A DNA stretch of 64,000 nt from assembly GCA_002205965.3 (NCBI GenBank), contig NADL03000754.1:534632-598631 (forward strand), given 5' to 3'. How positions within the stretch are numbered: position 1 is the first letter of the stretch; every line of letters starts with the position of its first letter. Positions 23,061-34,059 of this stretch are shown here, in pieces. The notes under the pieces were generated by a model. The model was not told the DNA's origin, ran no database searches, and was given only the letters and a program-made list of their open reading frames with translations. The position numbers were made by a program, and so were the translations under genes. The stretch is from Kappaphycus alvarezii (Eukaryota > Rhodophyta > Florideophyceae > Gigartinales > Solieriaceae).

Positions 23061-25894
23061 TATTACAGTCTGTACACAGAGATGGCTGCACGAAACTGGG
23101 ACGGTTTGTGGTTCTGGAAGGTAGAGAGAACAGAGACACGAACGAAACGCTTCTGACTACCTCCGAAAAGGCTGCGGGTGGCATTACGAACAGTGCCTAC
23201 AAACTTATGGGCTAGGCGGGCGTCGCCGAGATCGCAATGCTCAGACAAGCCTTGACGTCTGAGGCGGGGAAGGCGGCGAATAGGATGAGTCCAGGCATAG
23301 CCTTTGGCCGCTGGAGGTTTGACCGCTTGCAGATACGGGGCCGGGGCTTTGGCCTAAGGACCTTCGTTAGGCAGGTTGGTGTCGGACGCGAAAGGAGAAC
23401 ATGGTGCCGAAACATCAACGCCGACAAGCGCGTTCAGAATATTCAGAACAGACCTAAAATGGATGTGGTTTTGGAAAGACGGCTTCAGCGCGTTGAACGT
23501 AGAGGTTTGCAGGGCGAATTCCAGGAAAAGACCGTTTGATGAGGGGTCTCAAGCAGTGAGGCGGACTTCGTAAAGAAATCCAGCGCGTCGTTTAAAAGAG
23601 CAACGACGGGGTTTTCTGTGAGTGGGAGCGAAACGGCTTTTTTTTGGCGCCATATAGTGTGGTGTGACGAGGGTTGGCACCAGGACCGACACCGGAAAGG
23701 TAACGAATGGGCGATACAGCGAGTGCAGGCGCGAGATCACTCGGGTATTCGGGACATCACAGACAAGAAATCGTGGTACCCAGAAGAGGATATGTTTGAA
23801 AAACAAAAAGAGAGAGCAACAAAAACAGGAAGGATGAACGCGTTTCGCGATAAGAAACCCGCGAGCGCTGGTGCAAGACATGCACGGTGAGTGTCGGTGC
23901 GGCGGAGATGACAAGAGTAAAGTGGGATAGAGACGACAGAGAATGGTTACAGATGTTCATAATAGGTCGTAATGTACAAGTTCCCTCAAGATCAAATAAC
24001 TAGAGAGTCTGATAATAAGGCAGAATCTGAAGGAAGCTGGAGAGAGGAGGTCCTCAGTGCCTTTTTTGCTGGCCGTGGTTCGAAGACCCTGGCCACACTT
24101 TTTATGATCATAACAGAAAATATGTGATGTTCGTCTAGCAGCAGAGAAGTAGTTAATTACTATTGTTTTCTGCATTGTGCACCTCGGCTACCCTGACGGT
24201 CTATATTAAGCGATTCAATGGCAATCACTTAGGTACGGGGGCGTAACTATTGGACAGCATGGCTTCCGCCAGAGTCCTGTACAGGGACATATGATTCTAG
24301 GTTTCTGTCAGAATCAAGCGGGACAATTTCACAGGGCTGGTGTGAGTGTCGGGATAACAGAGCCCGTTTACTTTGAGTTGACTGGCTAGATGAAACTTTG
24401 TGAAACCAATGGCTCTTTCTGGCCGCTACTCGGCTGAACCCCGGTATTTATTTTACTCTAGGTAGGCTAGCAAAGACAGAACTACATTGACTAAGGATAA
24501 CAGGGCGAGGTCTGTAGGAGACCAAAGGCCTGTGAAACAATGTAGATTCTAAAGTTTCGCTACCCAGCCAAGTATGGCAGCAAGGATACTACGATAGAAA
24601 GCAGACTTCGCCCCAGCAGGATAGACCTAATAGAGGAAGCGCTACCTATAAGGGGAGCCTAAAAGGGGAATTGCATCATCACCCTATTTGAATGTGTATA
24701 GTGTGGGTGGCTAAGTTTCTCCCATACATTATTTGACAACTCAATCTACTATACTGTGCCTGACTTGAGTGGAATCGACTGGGCCACATTGGATATGATT
24801 AACAGTGAGTCCAGCGGTAAGGCATGCTTCGCTGGACGAAACCTGTAGTAAGGGGAAGAATTGGGCTGTTTAATGATTGAATAATAGGTTAGCCCATGTT
24901 TCAAAGCGCATCAAACAATTGTACAGTAAATGAACCCCCGTTTTCACACTTACTTCTTACTGCACCATACTGATTGAATAGAACTGCCAGTTCGATGGAG
25001 ATCGCGGGAAATTTATTTGCCCCCGGCATGAGCTAGATGAAAAAAACCAAAGGGGAAAAAAGGGGGGAGAAAAGGGAAGTGGGGGGAAGAAAGAGAGGAT
25101 GTTGGCCTTCCTGGCAGGCCAAAGCTGCGGGAGGGATGCCAGGCGGCTCCTCGACGGCAAGCGACCGCCTGCGAGATCGGGGTGGGGAGAAAGTAAGCAA
25201 TAATGAGCTCATGAAGATCGCAGGACTCGTCAGAGTATGTCGAAAACTGATTACAGACTAACCTAAACATCTAAGTACTCCACCCAAATATTCCCTTTTT
25301 CGTATTACTCGCACCACTCCCCTCTGAGCTCAACCCGGCCACTGCGTGGCTCCATCAACATTTTGCCGCCCTTGGCGCCCGTCAAGTGCTACATGTCGTC
25401 GCTACTGTTGGAATAGTCTCTTGCTCCGGTCTAGACCCTTCTACTGCAGATAGGGATACCACAACTGCTGTGTACTCGCTGCAAAGATTTTTTCGATATC
25501 TTTTTCGATAGTAACACCTCCTGTTGCCCAACTACTAGCTTGGACGAACCGGGAATGGCGCGAAAATGGAGTTGCCTTGCAAACGGCTCTTTAGAGAAGC
25601 GCTCTATGGTTTTCTTCAAGGTCGCCCGTCTGCAGTGCCACTTTTCGCCGTCAAATTCTTCTGAAAAAGGCCTCAGTGCCAGGCGAACAGCCATTTTCAA
25701 GTTATGGGGACAGTGTTCCACAGGGTATTTTCGGTGGAATGTTTCTGGCTTTGCTCACCTTTGCTTCACTTCTCCTTCCCACTTCTTTTAGTTATCAACA
25801 CTAACAGTTTTACAGTGAGCACTAGTTTTCCACTGAATTCCTCTCAAATGTCACCAATCAGTACAAATTAGCCACTAACTTTTACGGAACCCCC
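23061..25894. other. No recognised gene; mixed composition
   Basis: GC-richer stretches at 23,090-23,900 and a purine-rich run at 25,030-25,120 carry open frames on both strands, but none has motifs I can assign. A tail repeat followed by ACAGTAAATGAACCCCC lies at 24,849-24,945. A 96-codon minus frame at 25,431-25,721 (FDGEKWHCRRATLKK) is vaguely Gag-like but has no other support. Confidence 0.45.
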
Positions 25895-25985
25895 CAATCA
25901 TTTTCAGTCCCGAAGACGTTTGTGGGCAGACGTCAACTGGGAGTGCGAGTGAGGTTATATGGAGCACAGGAATACCTACGGATGG
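25895..25985 (+). repeat. Third, inverted copy of the 226-bp tandem unit
   Basis: GAAGACGTTTGTGGGCAGAC then GTCAACTGGGAG matches the reverse complement of 18,580-18,625. Only part of the unit is present. Confidence 0.55.
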
Positions 25986-27211
25986 TTTGAACAGGGTCTA
26001 TAGTTCACCGTGCTGGCGATGTAGTGGATTGGTATCCAAAAGAACTGTACGAGTCCTTTTACTACAGACAAACCCATAACGACCCCATTTCATCAATAAA
26101 AGAAGTTTTGCACGCTTTTCGGCTTCTTCCTCCCCTAATTGCTTGTAAAGGGAAAATTTGTTTGTATTAATGATTAAAAAAACTTAGCTAGTAGACCGAA
26201 GTTCTATCTATCTGTGGGGTGTCAAGCAAAACAAAAGTTAGTCGATGGTTGAGCTTTTGGTTGATGCTTCCGGTAAAAAGGTCGAATCATCAGACCAGGG
26301 TGTGTATAGAAAAGGTACTCAACATTAGAGGAGGTAAATTTGAAGCAAACGGTATATACTTAAAGGTATTATAGAAGACTGATCCTAGAGGTATTAAAAT
26401 ACAAAGTTCTGAGGGCTGATCTAGCAGCTTTCTGTGATACCGACAGCACAAAAAATCATTGAAAAGTTCCATTGGACCAATTGCCAAGGAGACATAGAGT
26501 AATTGGTGATGGGTGGGGTACGGTAATTGTTGAGAACCTCGAGATATATCCAAGATTGCTTCATGTACTTAGCTTGGCACAAAGTAATAATATCTTGTGT
26601 TTTACACTAGTACATGGTTACAGTGCACTACTTACACTGATGTCTTCCTACGAGCACCCAGCAGCGGACCTGGTCTAAAGGCTCGTATAGCGCGCAGAAC
26701 ATCGTCTTCAGTAAAGCCTCTAAATCCAAAAGACACTTGTGATGTGGCCACGTGTGCGTACAAAGTCGGGTGAGTTTGCGTTCGTAGAGTGACATGGCGG
26801 TGAGCAAGCATTCTTTTTGAGTTGTGTACTTAATGACAGTAAAGATTGATGAGATGTAGGCGCTCTTCAACAACCATAGCATCAGAGGCTATCCTTTCGG
26901 ACAAACTGAATCGGGTAAACCGATCGAATGGATGGGCCCTTCAAGAGGCTTTTGAGAGAAATTTATCAAGCTGGAGCAAATGGAACAAGGCTGGAACATA
27001 GTCGAGGAGTGATAGCTATTCTTTGAGTCGATATGTCTCTAAATTGTTAGAGATCATACAGCTATAGTCAGTGTTCAAATACGGTAGAGTTGGTCATAAA
27101 AAGTGTCTTGGTAGCTTCTTCAACCTGCCCTGTTCAGCGGCCGACGCGAGCTTCCACAATATAATATTTCCTATAAGATAGATAAACAGATCTTTTTGAC
27201 TACGTAAACCT
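25986..27211. other. No recognised gene
   Basis: Short frames only (up to about 87 codons), no motifs, no match to the repeat families found elsewhere in the window. Confidence 0.5.
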
Positions 27212-27425
27212 ACAGAAAGCTAGGGTTGAGATACATCTGAAGGTACAAGCCACAAAGTACTCTGATCAGGATATTACTATGCCAAAAGTAAACGTTTAAA
27301 ATGCTTGCAGAGGCGTCATACCAGTTAAAGTGTTTGGTTATGGCCGTAAATGTCAGCAATAAGCTTGTCCACATTCTCAAAGAGTAGAAGAAAAGGACTG
27401 AAAAAAACACTGGAAGCCAAAGATG
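27212..27425 (+). repeat. R repeat, partial copy 1
   Basis: GAAAGCTAGGGTTGAGATAC, TCTGAAGGTACAAGCC, and AATGCTTGCAGAGGC match the beginnings of R copies 2 (44,015) and 3 (55,310). Only the first 210 bp or so are present; the rest is lost or never inserted. Confidence 0.75.
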
Positions 27426-27919
27426 CATATTCTTCTCTTTCTTAAGCGAGGTGTAACCCAAAGTTTGATCTTCTTGTTTGCTTTATGACTTATCCAGCTC
27501 AGTTGACAAGCTGCCATCATAAAACATCAGGTTAAGAGCGGCTCTGGGCGGACTGTCAGTCTTGGTGAGGGATCAGCTAAGTTGACACTGCCAGGGATCC
27601 AAACTATGCGATTGATCTGGTGTAATTCATACTGGTATCGGATCAAGCTGATGTAACTGGAGGATAAGATGCAGAATCAGTGCGGAGTTTCATTCTCTCC
27701 TTTTTTCTGTTTCCATGCGGTCCAATACGTGGCTTACCATAAAGCGAGCCGCCATCCCTTGTCTTTACTTTATACAATACGCCTTTTATCTTTTAAACGA
27801 TATTAAATCCCACGCTTGAATATTCAATTGAAATTTTTATAGAAATAGATTGAACGACTGCTGACAACATTAGCGTTTGGCGGGGACGTCGGACACGTGC
27901 AATTTGGGATGGTTGTTTA
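27426..27919. other. No recognised gene
   Basis: Nothing beyond short open frames between the partial R repeat and the minus-strand copia fragment. Confidence 0.45.
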
Positions 27920-28640
27920 TCAAATTAGTTCCTCTGCCTTACAAGAATATACAGCGATGCAAGTTGGAAGTCCTTCTGTGTGGTGAAGCAAGAATTCTTT
28001 CGCGACAAAAATTTTGTAATATAAGCTCAGGAAATTAGACTCATGGCTGATGAGAGTATTTTTAGATAGGAATTCTATATCAGCCGCATTGACATAACCG
28101 GATCTATTAGCAATCTTTTCTTGCATAGGCTCGCTAGCTGTCACACCAAACGAGGCCAATTCTCGAAAGCAGACTAACGATCGCGAAGTATAAGATTGAG
28201 TGCTTGTAACAGAGTTTAGAGGAGGTTTATACTGAAAGATATTGACAGCAGGAGTACGCGACACCTGTTGCGTAGAATCTCTTGCAGGTCTTTTTATTGG
28301 TTTCTATATTTTTCTGGCTTTGTGTTTGACCAAACGCTATGTTATATAACATTTTGCGTCACCGTTTGGTACGCGTATTAGAAGGTGAGCTGTACATAAA
28401 AGGTAAGTCATTTTTGCGTACAATAAAGTTTTGTGAATACAAATTCAGAAATTATTCAATTGCTCAACCTCTAAAAAGGCCAAATTCATGTACTGTACAT
28501 ACTGTACTGTCAATCATTGCAGAAGTTGGATAATTGTTGGTCGCAATCACATACTTGCATCCCTTCACCTCGACCAACAGCTGCACTACAAGTGCAGAAT
28601 CTAGGTTTTCAATAAACTTTTTTGTTCATGTTCAAGAAAT
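27920..28640 (-). mobile_element. GalEa-like copia fragment (copy B)
   Basis: The minus frame at 28,264-27,920 ends with LYYKIFVAKEFLLHHTEGLP, aligning with LYYKRFRSKEFLLHQASGLP of copy A. The adjacent 28,340-28,600 is homologous at DNA level to 41,425-41,680 inside copy C, in the same orientation. So this is an internal integrase/RT-linker piece; LTRs were not found. Confidence 0.7.
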
Positions 28641-28787
28641 TTAATGGATCCCTAATTTTTTTTCACAATATTGTATCATATCATAGAATCCGTTGGTCTG
28701 TTTTTGTTCAAATTGTTGCTTCCAATAGCAAAGTATCGAAACGAAATTACTATTCAATACTATCGAGACACTGCACGCAAAGGTTGA

Positions 28788-30045
28788 CTACATATTCTTG
28801 CTCGGTTCTAAGCTTCTTCTCCAGGCCATTCCGAACATCCTTTTGTATGCGTCCTCGTTTCCTTCTGTTGCTGGATCAATTGGGCAACCTGGCCTTTGCA
28901 TCCCGCTGCGCAGTAGTAAGGCAAAATTACCATCAGTAAACTCCCTGCTTCTTCTAAAAATCACGGGACGCACTATTTGACCGTTGTACATCTCTGTTTC
29001 TGGTATATCACTACCACATCTCGCACCTAAGAAAAGAACCACTTGAGAATCTTTTTCACGTTCATTGTACCAATACGACCCAAGAACTATTAAGAGATGC
29101 CCTGCTGGACTCTTCGTCTCTCTGGTCAACATGACCTGTCGATCGGTTACATATGTGACTCCCAAATGGTCACAGAGTAGGGCAAGTCCATCGAAATAAG
29201 TTTCGAAATCGGAAGAGTCTACAGCAGGACTTCGCGTGTAATGATAAGGTGGGTAAAAACATACCCGTTGAGCAACATCGCCATTCCTGAACAAAAATAT
29301 ATTCTCAGCTAGTGATTCGAAAACCTGCAATTTACACTCGACACTTATCATTAACAAATTCGGAAGAAACCCCTGCAACATGGACGGTTGATCAACCACG
29401 TACTGATCCCCAGCTCCCGCAGCACGGCATGAACTAGCCTTTCGCAAAGCACGTTGCAATGTAGCGAGCAATATCTTTCTTGCTCTCATCTTCAGTTCAT
29501 TGACGCAGTACTTCATGACAGGAGCACTCCTGTTACTTAACTTTTCTTCGCTGACAAGAAAAATTCTCTCCATAGCAGGAAACTTCGCCGCCAGAAGAGC
29601 TTGGCCCACCGACAACATGCGAAGGCTTCAATTTTCCTGTCTTTTGAGGGACCTACTTCTCTTGCGAGACATCCTCGTCCTAGAGAACCCTCTCGCAATA
29701 TCACACCAGTCATCATTGCTATCATCTGTACCTGTCTTCTTGTATCATACTTTCGGAGGCTCCTTTACTTCATCTGTACGTAGCTGTACACTAGCGATTT
29801 TCCAAATCAACCGAGGATTATCGTTTTGTTCCATTGGATTTTCTCCCCTGCGAAGTAGGCAACCTCGCAGAAATTCAACATCATGAACCTCTTCTTCAAA
29901 ACCATATTGTGCGTAATAGTGCATATCTGCACGCTCTAATACCTCCTTCACTTTTCTACCTTAGAAAACCGATAATCTTAACTGTCCACCATTTCTGCTT
30001 ATCGTCATCTGTGAACCACTCTACGTCAATATCTTGAAGTATCTT
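28788..30045 (-). pseudogene. Unknown gene unit 1, about 400 codons with two in-frame stops
   Basis: One minus-strand frame runs from 29,951 to 28,788, interrupted only by a TGA near 29,756 and a TGA near 29,637. Upstream, IDVEWFTDDDKQKWWTVKII in a shifted frame leads into HYYAQYGFEEEVHDVEFLRG. That W-x-V-K...Y...E-V pattern is reminiscent of Tudor/Agenet-like chromatin readers, but this is a weak resemblance. A basic RTRMSRKRSRSLKRQ stretch could be a nuclear signal. The last 276 codons are open and contain no motif I know. A short intergenic gap separates it from the divergent unit at 30,071. It may be a cargo gene of the transposase region or a host gene. Confidence 0.5.
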
Positions 30046-30070
30046 CTACGGAACGGATTGCCCACCCAAA

Positions 30071-31020
30071 ATGGCTCAGATCAGAAAACTTCACTCTAAA
30101 GGACATCAAAGCTGCGCAGCGTCAGCAAGGGAGATTATGAATAAGAATAAGGAGTCTGAGGATGACACATCAGTTATTCGCTGGAACCAACGTTGGTACA
30201 ATATCATAGATGTGCCGACGAGGAGCCATACTGCGATATATGGTGCATATCGAGCGTTCAGTATGGTCAGACAATTTCTTTATACCTGTCATTATAATGG
30301 CAAAAGGGCACTCTTTGAGAGCCTATTATACTTGATAGTGCCATGGAGAAGTCATGGATTTGATATTGCACAAGATCTTGTGACAGTTACATGGTTGAAC
30401 CCGAAGGATCTCATTGTGTGTAGAACATTGCAGATGTGGCGGAAATGAAAGACATTCAGTGAGATCCTGCCACTGCCGACAGACACAATGCAGAGCTGTA
30501 TTCCAGGTTTATGACATCTCACAAATCCATGATTCATGCTGTCACTCACCCTGTCAATGTTTCGCAAGTAACTGGGAAGCAGAGGAAAGGAAACAGAACT
30601 GAGAATTAAATGATTACGAAGATTATACATCTGACTGATTTTGCGAGCAGATTCTGCACAGGTTTCACGAAATGTAACAAAAAAGCTTACGATGTTATTC
30701 CATGTCCTCGTAGCCATTCATGGAGTTTACGATGTCTTGCAATCATTCCGCAAGTGCTTTGTGACTTGACGAAAAACTTTATAAATGCAAGTTCATTGTC
30801 TGATGGAACTTTTTTGGCTCCAGATGACAGAAAATGGAAAAAAAGTGGTTTAGATTTCTCCACCGGCCACAAAAAAGACATCTTTGATTGTCTTGGAGCA
30901 TTTAGTACCGTCACAAGGCGACCTAATTCGTTTTACTCGGAAATGTTGTATCAAATTGTCCCTCGATGATTATCACAAGGCAAACACTGCAGATCTACAG
31001 GAATCTGATTTGATGACTCG
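30071..31020 (+). pseudogene. Unknown gene unit 2, broken
   Basis: A 125-codon frame from the ATG at 30,071 (SVIRWNQRWYNIIDVPTRSH, tryptophan/aromatic-rich) shifts by one base near 30,420 into a frame continuing with NIADVAEMKDI, HNAELYSRFMTSHKSMIHAV and, after a stop at 30,607, the 119-codon frame ending at 30,969. I recognise no family. It is divergent from unit 1 and convergent with unit 3, and a bidirectional poly(A)-like hairpin lies after it at 31,255-31,281. That organisation supports it having been a gene. Confidence 0.42.
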
Positions 31021-31254
31021 GTAATTACCAATAGATGGACTAGGCGCACTAAATAGAGAATAGAACTAAGATCTAGGCCTTTCTCCAGGAGTCTTTAAGT
31101 TGTAAGTCGTTTCGATAGCTTCACTTCAGGCAAAACTGATTGAGCTCGAATTGTTATCACAAACCGAACCAATTCATGGCGAAGAGGGCCTTTAGCGTCA
31201 CATGATGTTGATTAAGCGCTGATTTACTGAAGTAATACAAAGAAGATAAGTTAT

Positions 31255-31281
31255 TTCAATAAAAGCGTGATTTTTATTGAA
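31255..31281. terminator. Bidirectional poly(A)-signal hairpin between convergent genes
   Basis: TTCAATAAAA and TTTTATTGAA form a perfect 10-bp inverted repeat around a 7-base loop, placing AATAAA on both strands. It lies about 100 bp past the stop of unit 3 (minus) and 240-290 bp past the end of unit 2 (plus). Confidence 0.55.
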
Positions 31282-31381
31282 CGGTGGAGCTCTTTACTCA
31301 TTTTGATGGGTCAACGTCATCTCGAGCGTCTCATTATGTTTTTAAGTCAAAGTAACGACCTCTTGGTTGCATTTCAAATCC

Positions 31382-34040
31382 TTAATCTACGTTATGAGCC
31401 CTGTTGCGGTTTTCCAATCGTAATTCTTCCCCATAACGTGCTGCAGAACGAGGCGGGTACTTGAATATACGAGGATACCATTCAGGTGCAAGGTTGTCCA
31501 CGCCCCTTTCAAGTCGAGTTCTATCCTTTGGAAAAGCCACTCTTCTAACCGGAGGAGCACGACCGTGAGGATCAACAGAGCCCCAATTAGTGTTACCGTA
31601 CTCATTTTGATGAGCATCGGAATGGGCTTCTGCCAAAAGTTGTTTAAGTTCATGCAACCTGGTGTAAAGTTGTGATATTTGCCGCTCGGCAGACTCCAGT
31701 CTTAGTTCCCCTTCCCTTTTTTGTTCATAATATTTTCCAGCAGTTCCCTCAACAACGCAACTCCTGAATCAGGATTAATCCAACACTCTTTTCGTGCGAG
31801 GTGAGCCAGACCTGGTACTTTAGTAACATCCTGCTCTGTGACATGTAGAGCCATCGGGCGCGAGCGCGCAATCTCATCCCGCCTCGATTGCCGTATTCAA
31901 TTTATCAGAGGTCTGAAACGTAGATCGTGGTAGGTAACCATTCCGAATGCTCCAATCCAGTAGGGCTTGCAGGTTAATCTGCTTCCCATAAGATGATAGG
32001 AAACATCAATGAAGCCCTCTATTTCACTTCTATAGCCGTTCCAGAAACGTCTGTCGACATTAATTGCGGCCCGCATGCAGTATATGATGTAGGAAACCGA
32101 TACATCAACTCCGAGCACCATGCTCTCACATGCTTCTAATAACAAGCCAATAGTCTCTTCGGGGAGAATAAATAGGCCGTCGCCCTTTTTTGCCTCCGCA
32201 CACCATACAGCCGTAATTACAGCATGGGTTTCAAGATACCATAACCTCTTTAGCCTTGTTTTATCTGCAGATTACCAGAAGACACTAGTTGCTGATGATA
32301 GTAGAAAATGATGGGTGCCAATGGCACAGGTAAGTGCAGCGGGTATTTCAGTTTCCTGTACCACGCAGGGAATGCAGGGAAGAAATTCAGCATCTCTCGC
32401 ACTGACAAATGTGCCGACTCATATGCATCAATTGGAAAGATAATTCTCAACCTCTGTCTGCAGTAATATTCGAAATAGAAATGAGGCCTCGCGCCGAAAC
32501 CATTACAGACGCGGTTTATAAGCCCATCTCTGAACAGTGGCATAGAGTTGTCATTGAAACCACCATCACGTGTGAGGAGTTGTGCTACAGCAGCAAGATA
32601 GTGCACTTCTTTCATTTCGCGCACAAATGTTCGATCACAGCGCAGCGACCTTGGCACAGCCCACACCAATCTTGACTAGACGAAATGTGACCATGCACCC
32701 TTAGCACCTTGGTAGTCAACTGAAGCCTATTCTTGATAGCGAAGAATAACTGCCTTTATCAAAGGGTCAGACTCCGCAGATACAGAGAGTACATACATGC
32801 GGAATGACGTTTCCCGGATTGGAACAGTGTTTCAGTCGTGTGTCTTTAAAAGAAGACGTAAGTCAATCCTGTAATCTTCCGCAGCGCTGCGGTGACTACC
32901 ACTTTTCATCCGAGCTTTCCTTGCTTGCGTGCATCGCGCACCGGCCCAATCAGGGTCAAATGTAGGCATCATCTGTTCATATTGGTTAATCTCCGCGACT
33001 TCCACGACCATATTGATGCGTTTCACTCCTTTAAAATCCTATCCTACCATTTATCACCATCCCTTGCCGCCCTTATTCTGCATAAAAGCTTACATCACCG
33101 CCCAAACAGGCCTCAGGGCTGCCATTATCCTCCCTTTACATTCTCCTTCTCTCAACTCTTCCTCACCAGGCTTCACCAATATCAGGTTCTCCCTGACAGG
33201 CGTCATCACTTCTAGCTCACCTCCACCGCACTCCAACGTTTCCATGTTATCCCTAACAGATTTCCGCACTCCAATCTCATCTCGACCATGCACCACCAAC
33301 CCCCCTTCCACCTCAATTCTATCATGCTCAACCACTCTCGCTCCTTCTTCACCATTTTTTACCTCTCTCACTCCATCTGTACCAGGCCTCCCCACCCTTT
33401 TTTCCTCTCCACCATGCTCCAAACCCCCATCCATGTCCCGACTAGGCATCCCCGCTCCTACCTCAGCTCGATACGGCCTCATTAAACCTATTCCCTTTCC
33501 ATCGTGTTCCACTAATCAGTTCTCATCCGGACCAGGCTTCCGCACTCCCACCTCATCTCCACCAGGCCTCCCCACTCCCATCTTATCTCCATCATGCACC
33601 TCAACTCCCTCATGTAGATCAGGCTTCCCCACTCCCATTTTATCCCGACCATGCATCACCACCCGCAATTCATTTCAATCACGATCCACCCTCCCGACCC
33701 TTCTTCGCCATGGTCCACCCCTCCCACTTCACATCGACCCGGCCTCCACACACCTACCCTCTCTCCATAATGCTTTACCAATCCCTCCTAATCCCGACTA
33801 CGGGTGGCCACTACCAATTCCACCTGCACACTAGCATTTTAACCACTCCCACCTCCTCTCCATAAAGCAGAAATACAGATTTTTCCTTCTCATGGGACCT
33901 TCGCTTAACACTGGTTGAAGCACATGATTCCGTACTGACAACGCTAGCCACTCTTTTCTTTCCTTTAGCGATCGCCTTCGTTGCAATTTCATTGGTGCCA
34001 GAGGCAGACTTTTCCGCAGGATGCCCTTTGATCGTCTGTG
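31382..34040 (-). pseudogene. Unknown gene unit 3: basic N-terminus, decapeptide repeats, C-terminal domain with coiled coil
   Basis: Read on the minus strand from about 34,040: a basic, Ser-rich start (KAIAKGKKRVASVVS, VKRRSHEKEKS), then a long repeat region (see 33,095-33,870), then conserved-looking blocks MVWAVPRSLRCDRTFVREMK (32,669), VDRRFWNGYRSEIEGFIDVS (about 32,070) and ALLRELLE (about 31,755). Adding one base at a TTTT run (31,733-31,736) would join this to LRLESAERQISQLYTRLHEL, a clear coiled coil, ending at 31,382. Other stops remain. The family is unknown. It is head-to-head with the transposase at 34,060, suggesting shared control and possibly a transposon accessory protein. Confidence 0.45.
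33095..33870. repeat. Degenerate minisatellite, unit about 30 bp
   Basis: Repeated CT-rich units such as CCAGGCCTCCCCACTCCCAT with a spacing near 30 bp. Both strands stay open for long stretches: in the minus frame the unit is a degenerate decapeptide rich in Gly, Glu and Val (for example EVGAGMPSRD, EIGVRKSVRD). Length variation in multiples of three bases would keep the frame. Confidence 0.75.
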
Positions 34041-34059
34041 CTCTTTTCGATATGAAATC

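Noticed and set aside
23090-23920. GC-richer region with open frames on both strands as a gene
   Set aside because: Frames of 60-120 codons in several phases with no motif or relative; composition alone could explain them.
25030-25120. Purine-rich tract as a regulatory or triplex-forming element
   Set aside because: Only a low-complexity run; no second copy, mirror symmetry or gene context supports a function.
29600-29800. Two small introns explaining the stops in unit 1
   Set aside because: No pair of GT...AG sites with reasonable length and branch-point removes both stops while keeping the frame; simple stop mutations or errors are more likely.
32929-33834. 301-codon plus-strand frame rich in Pro and Ser
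   Set aside because: It follows the CT-rich minisatellite, which is open on both strands. The minus frame links to conserved-looking flanks, this one does not.
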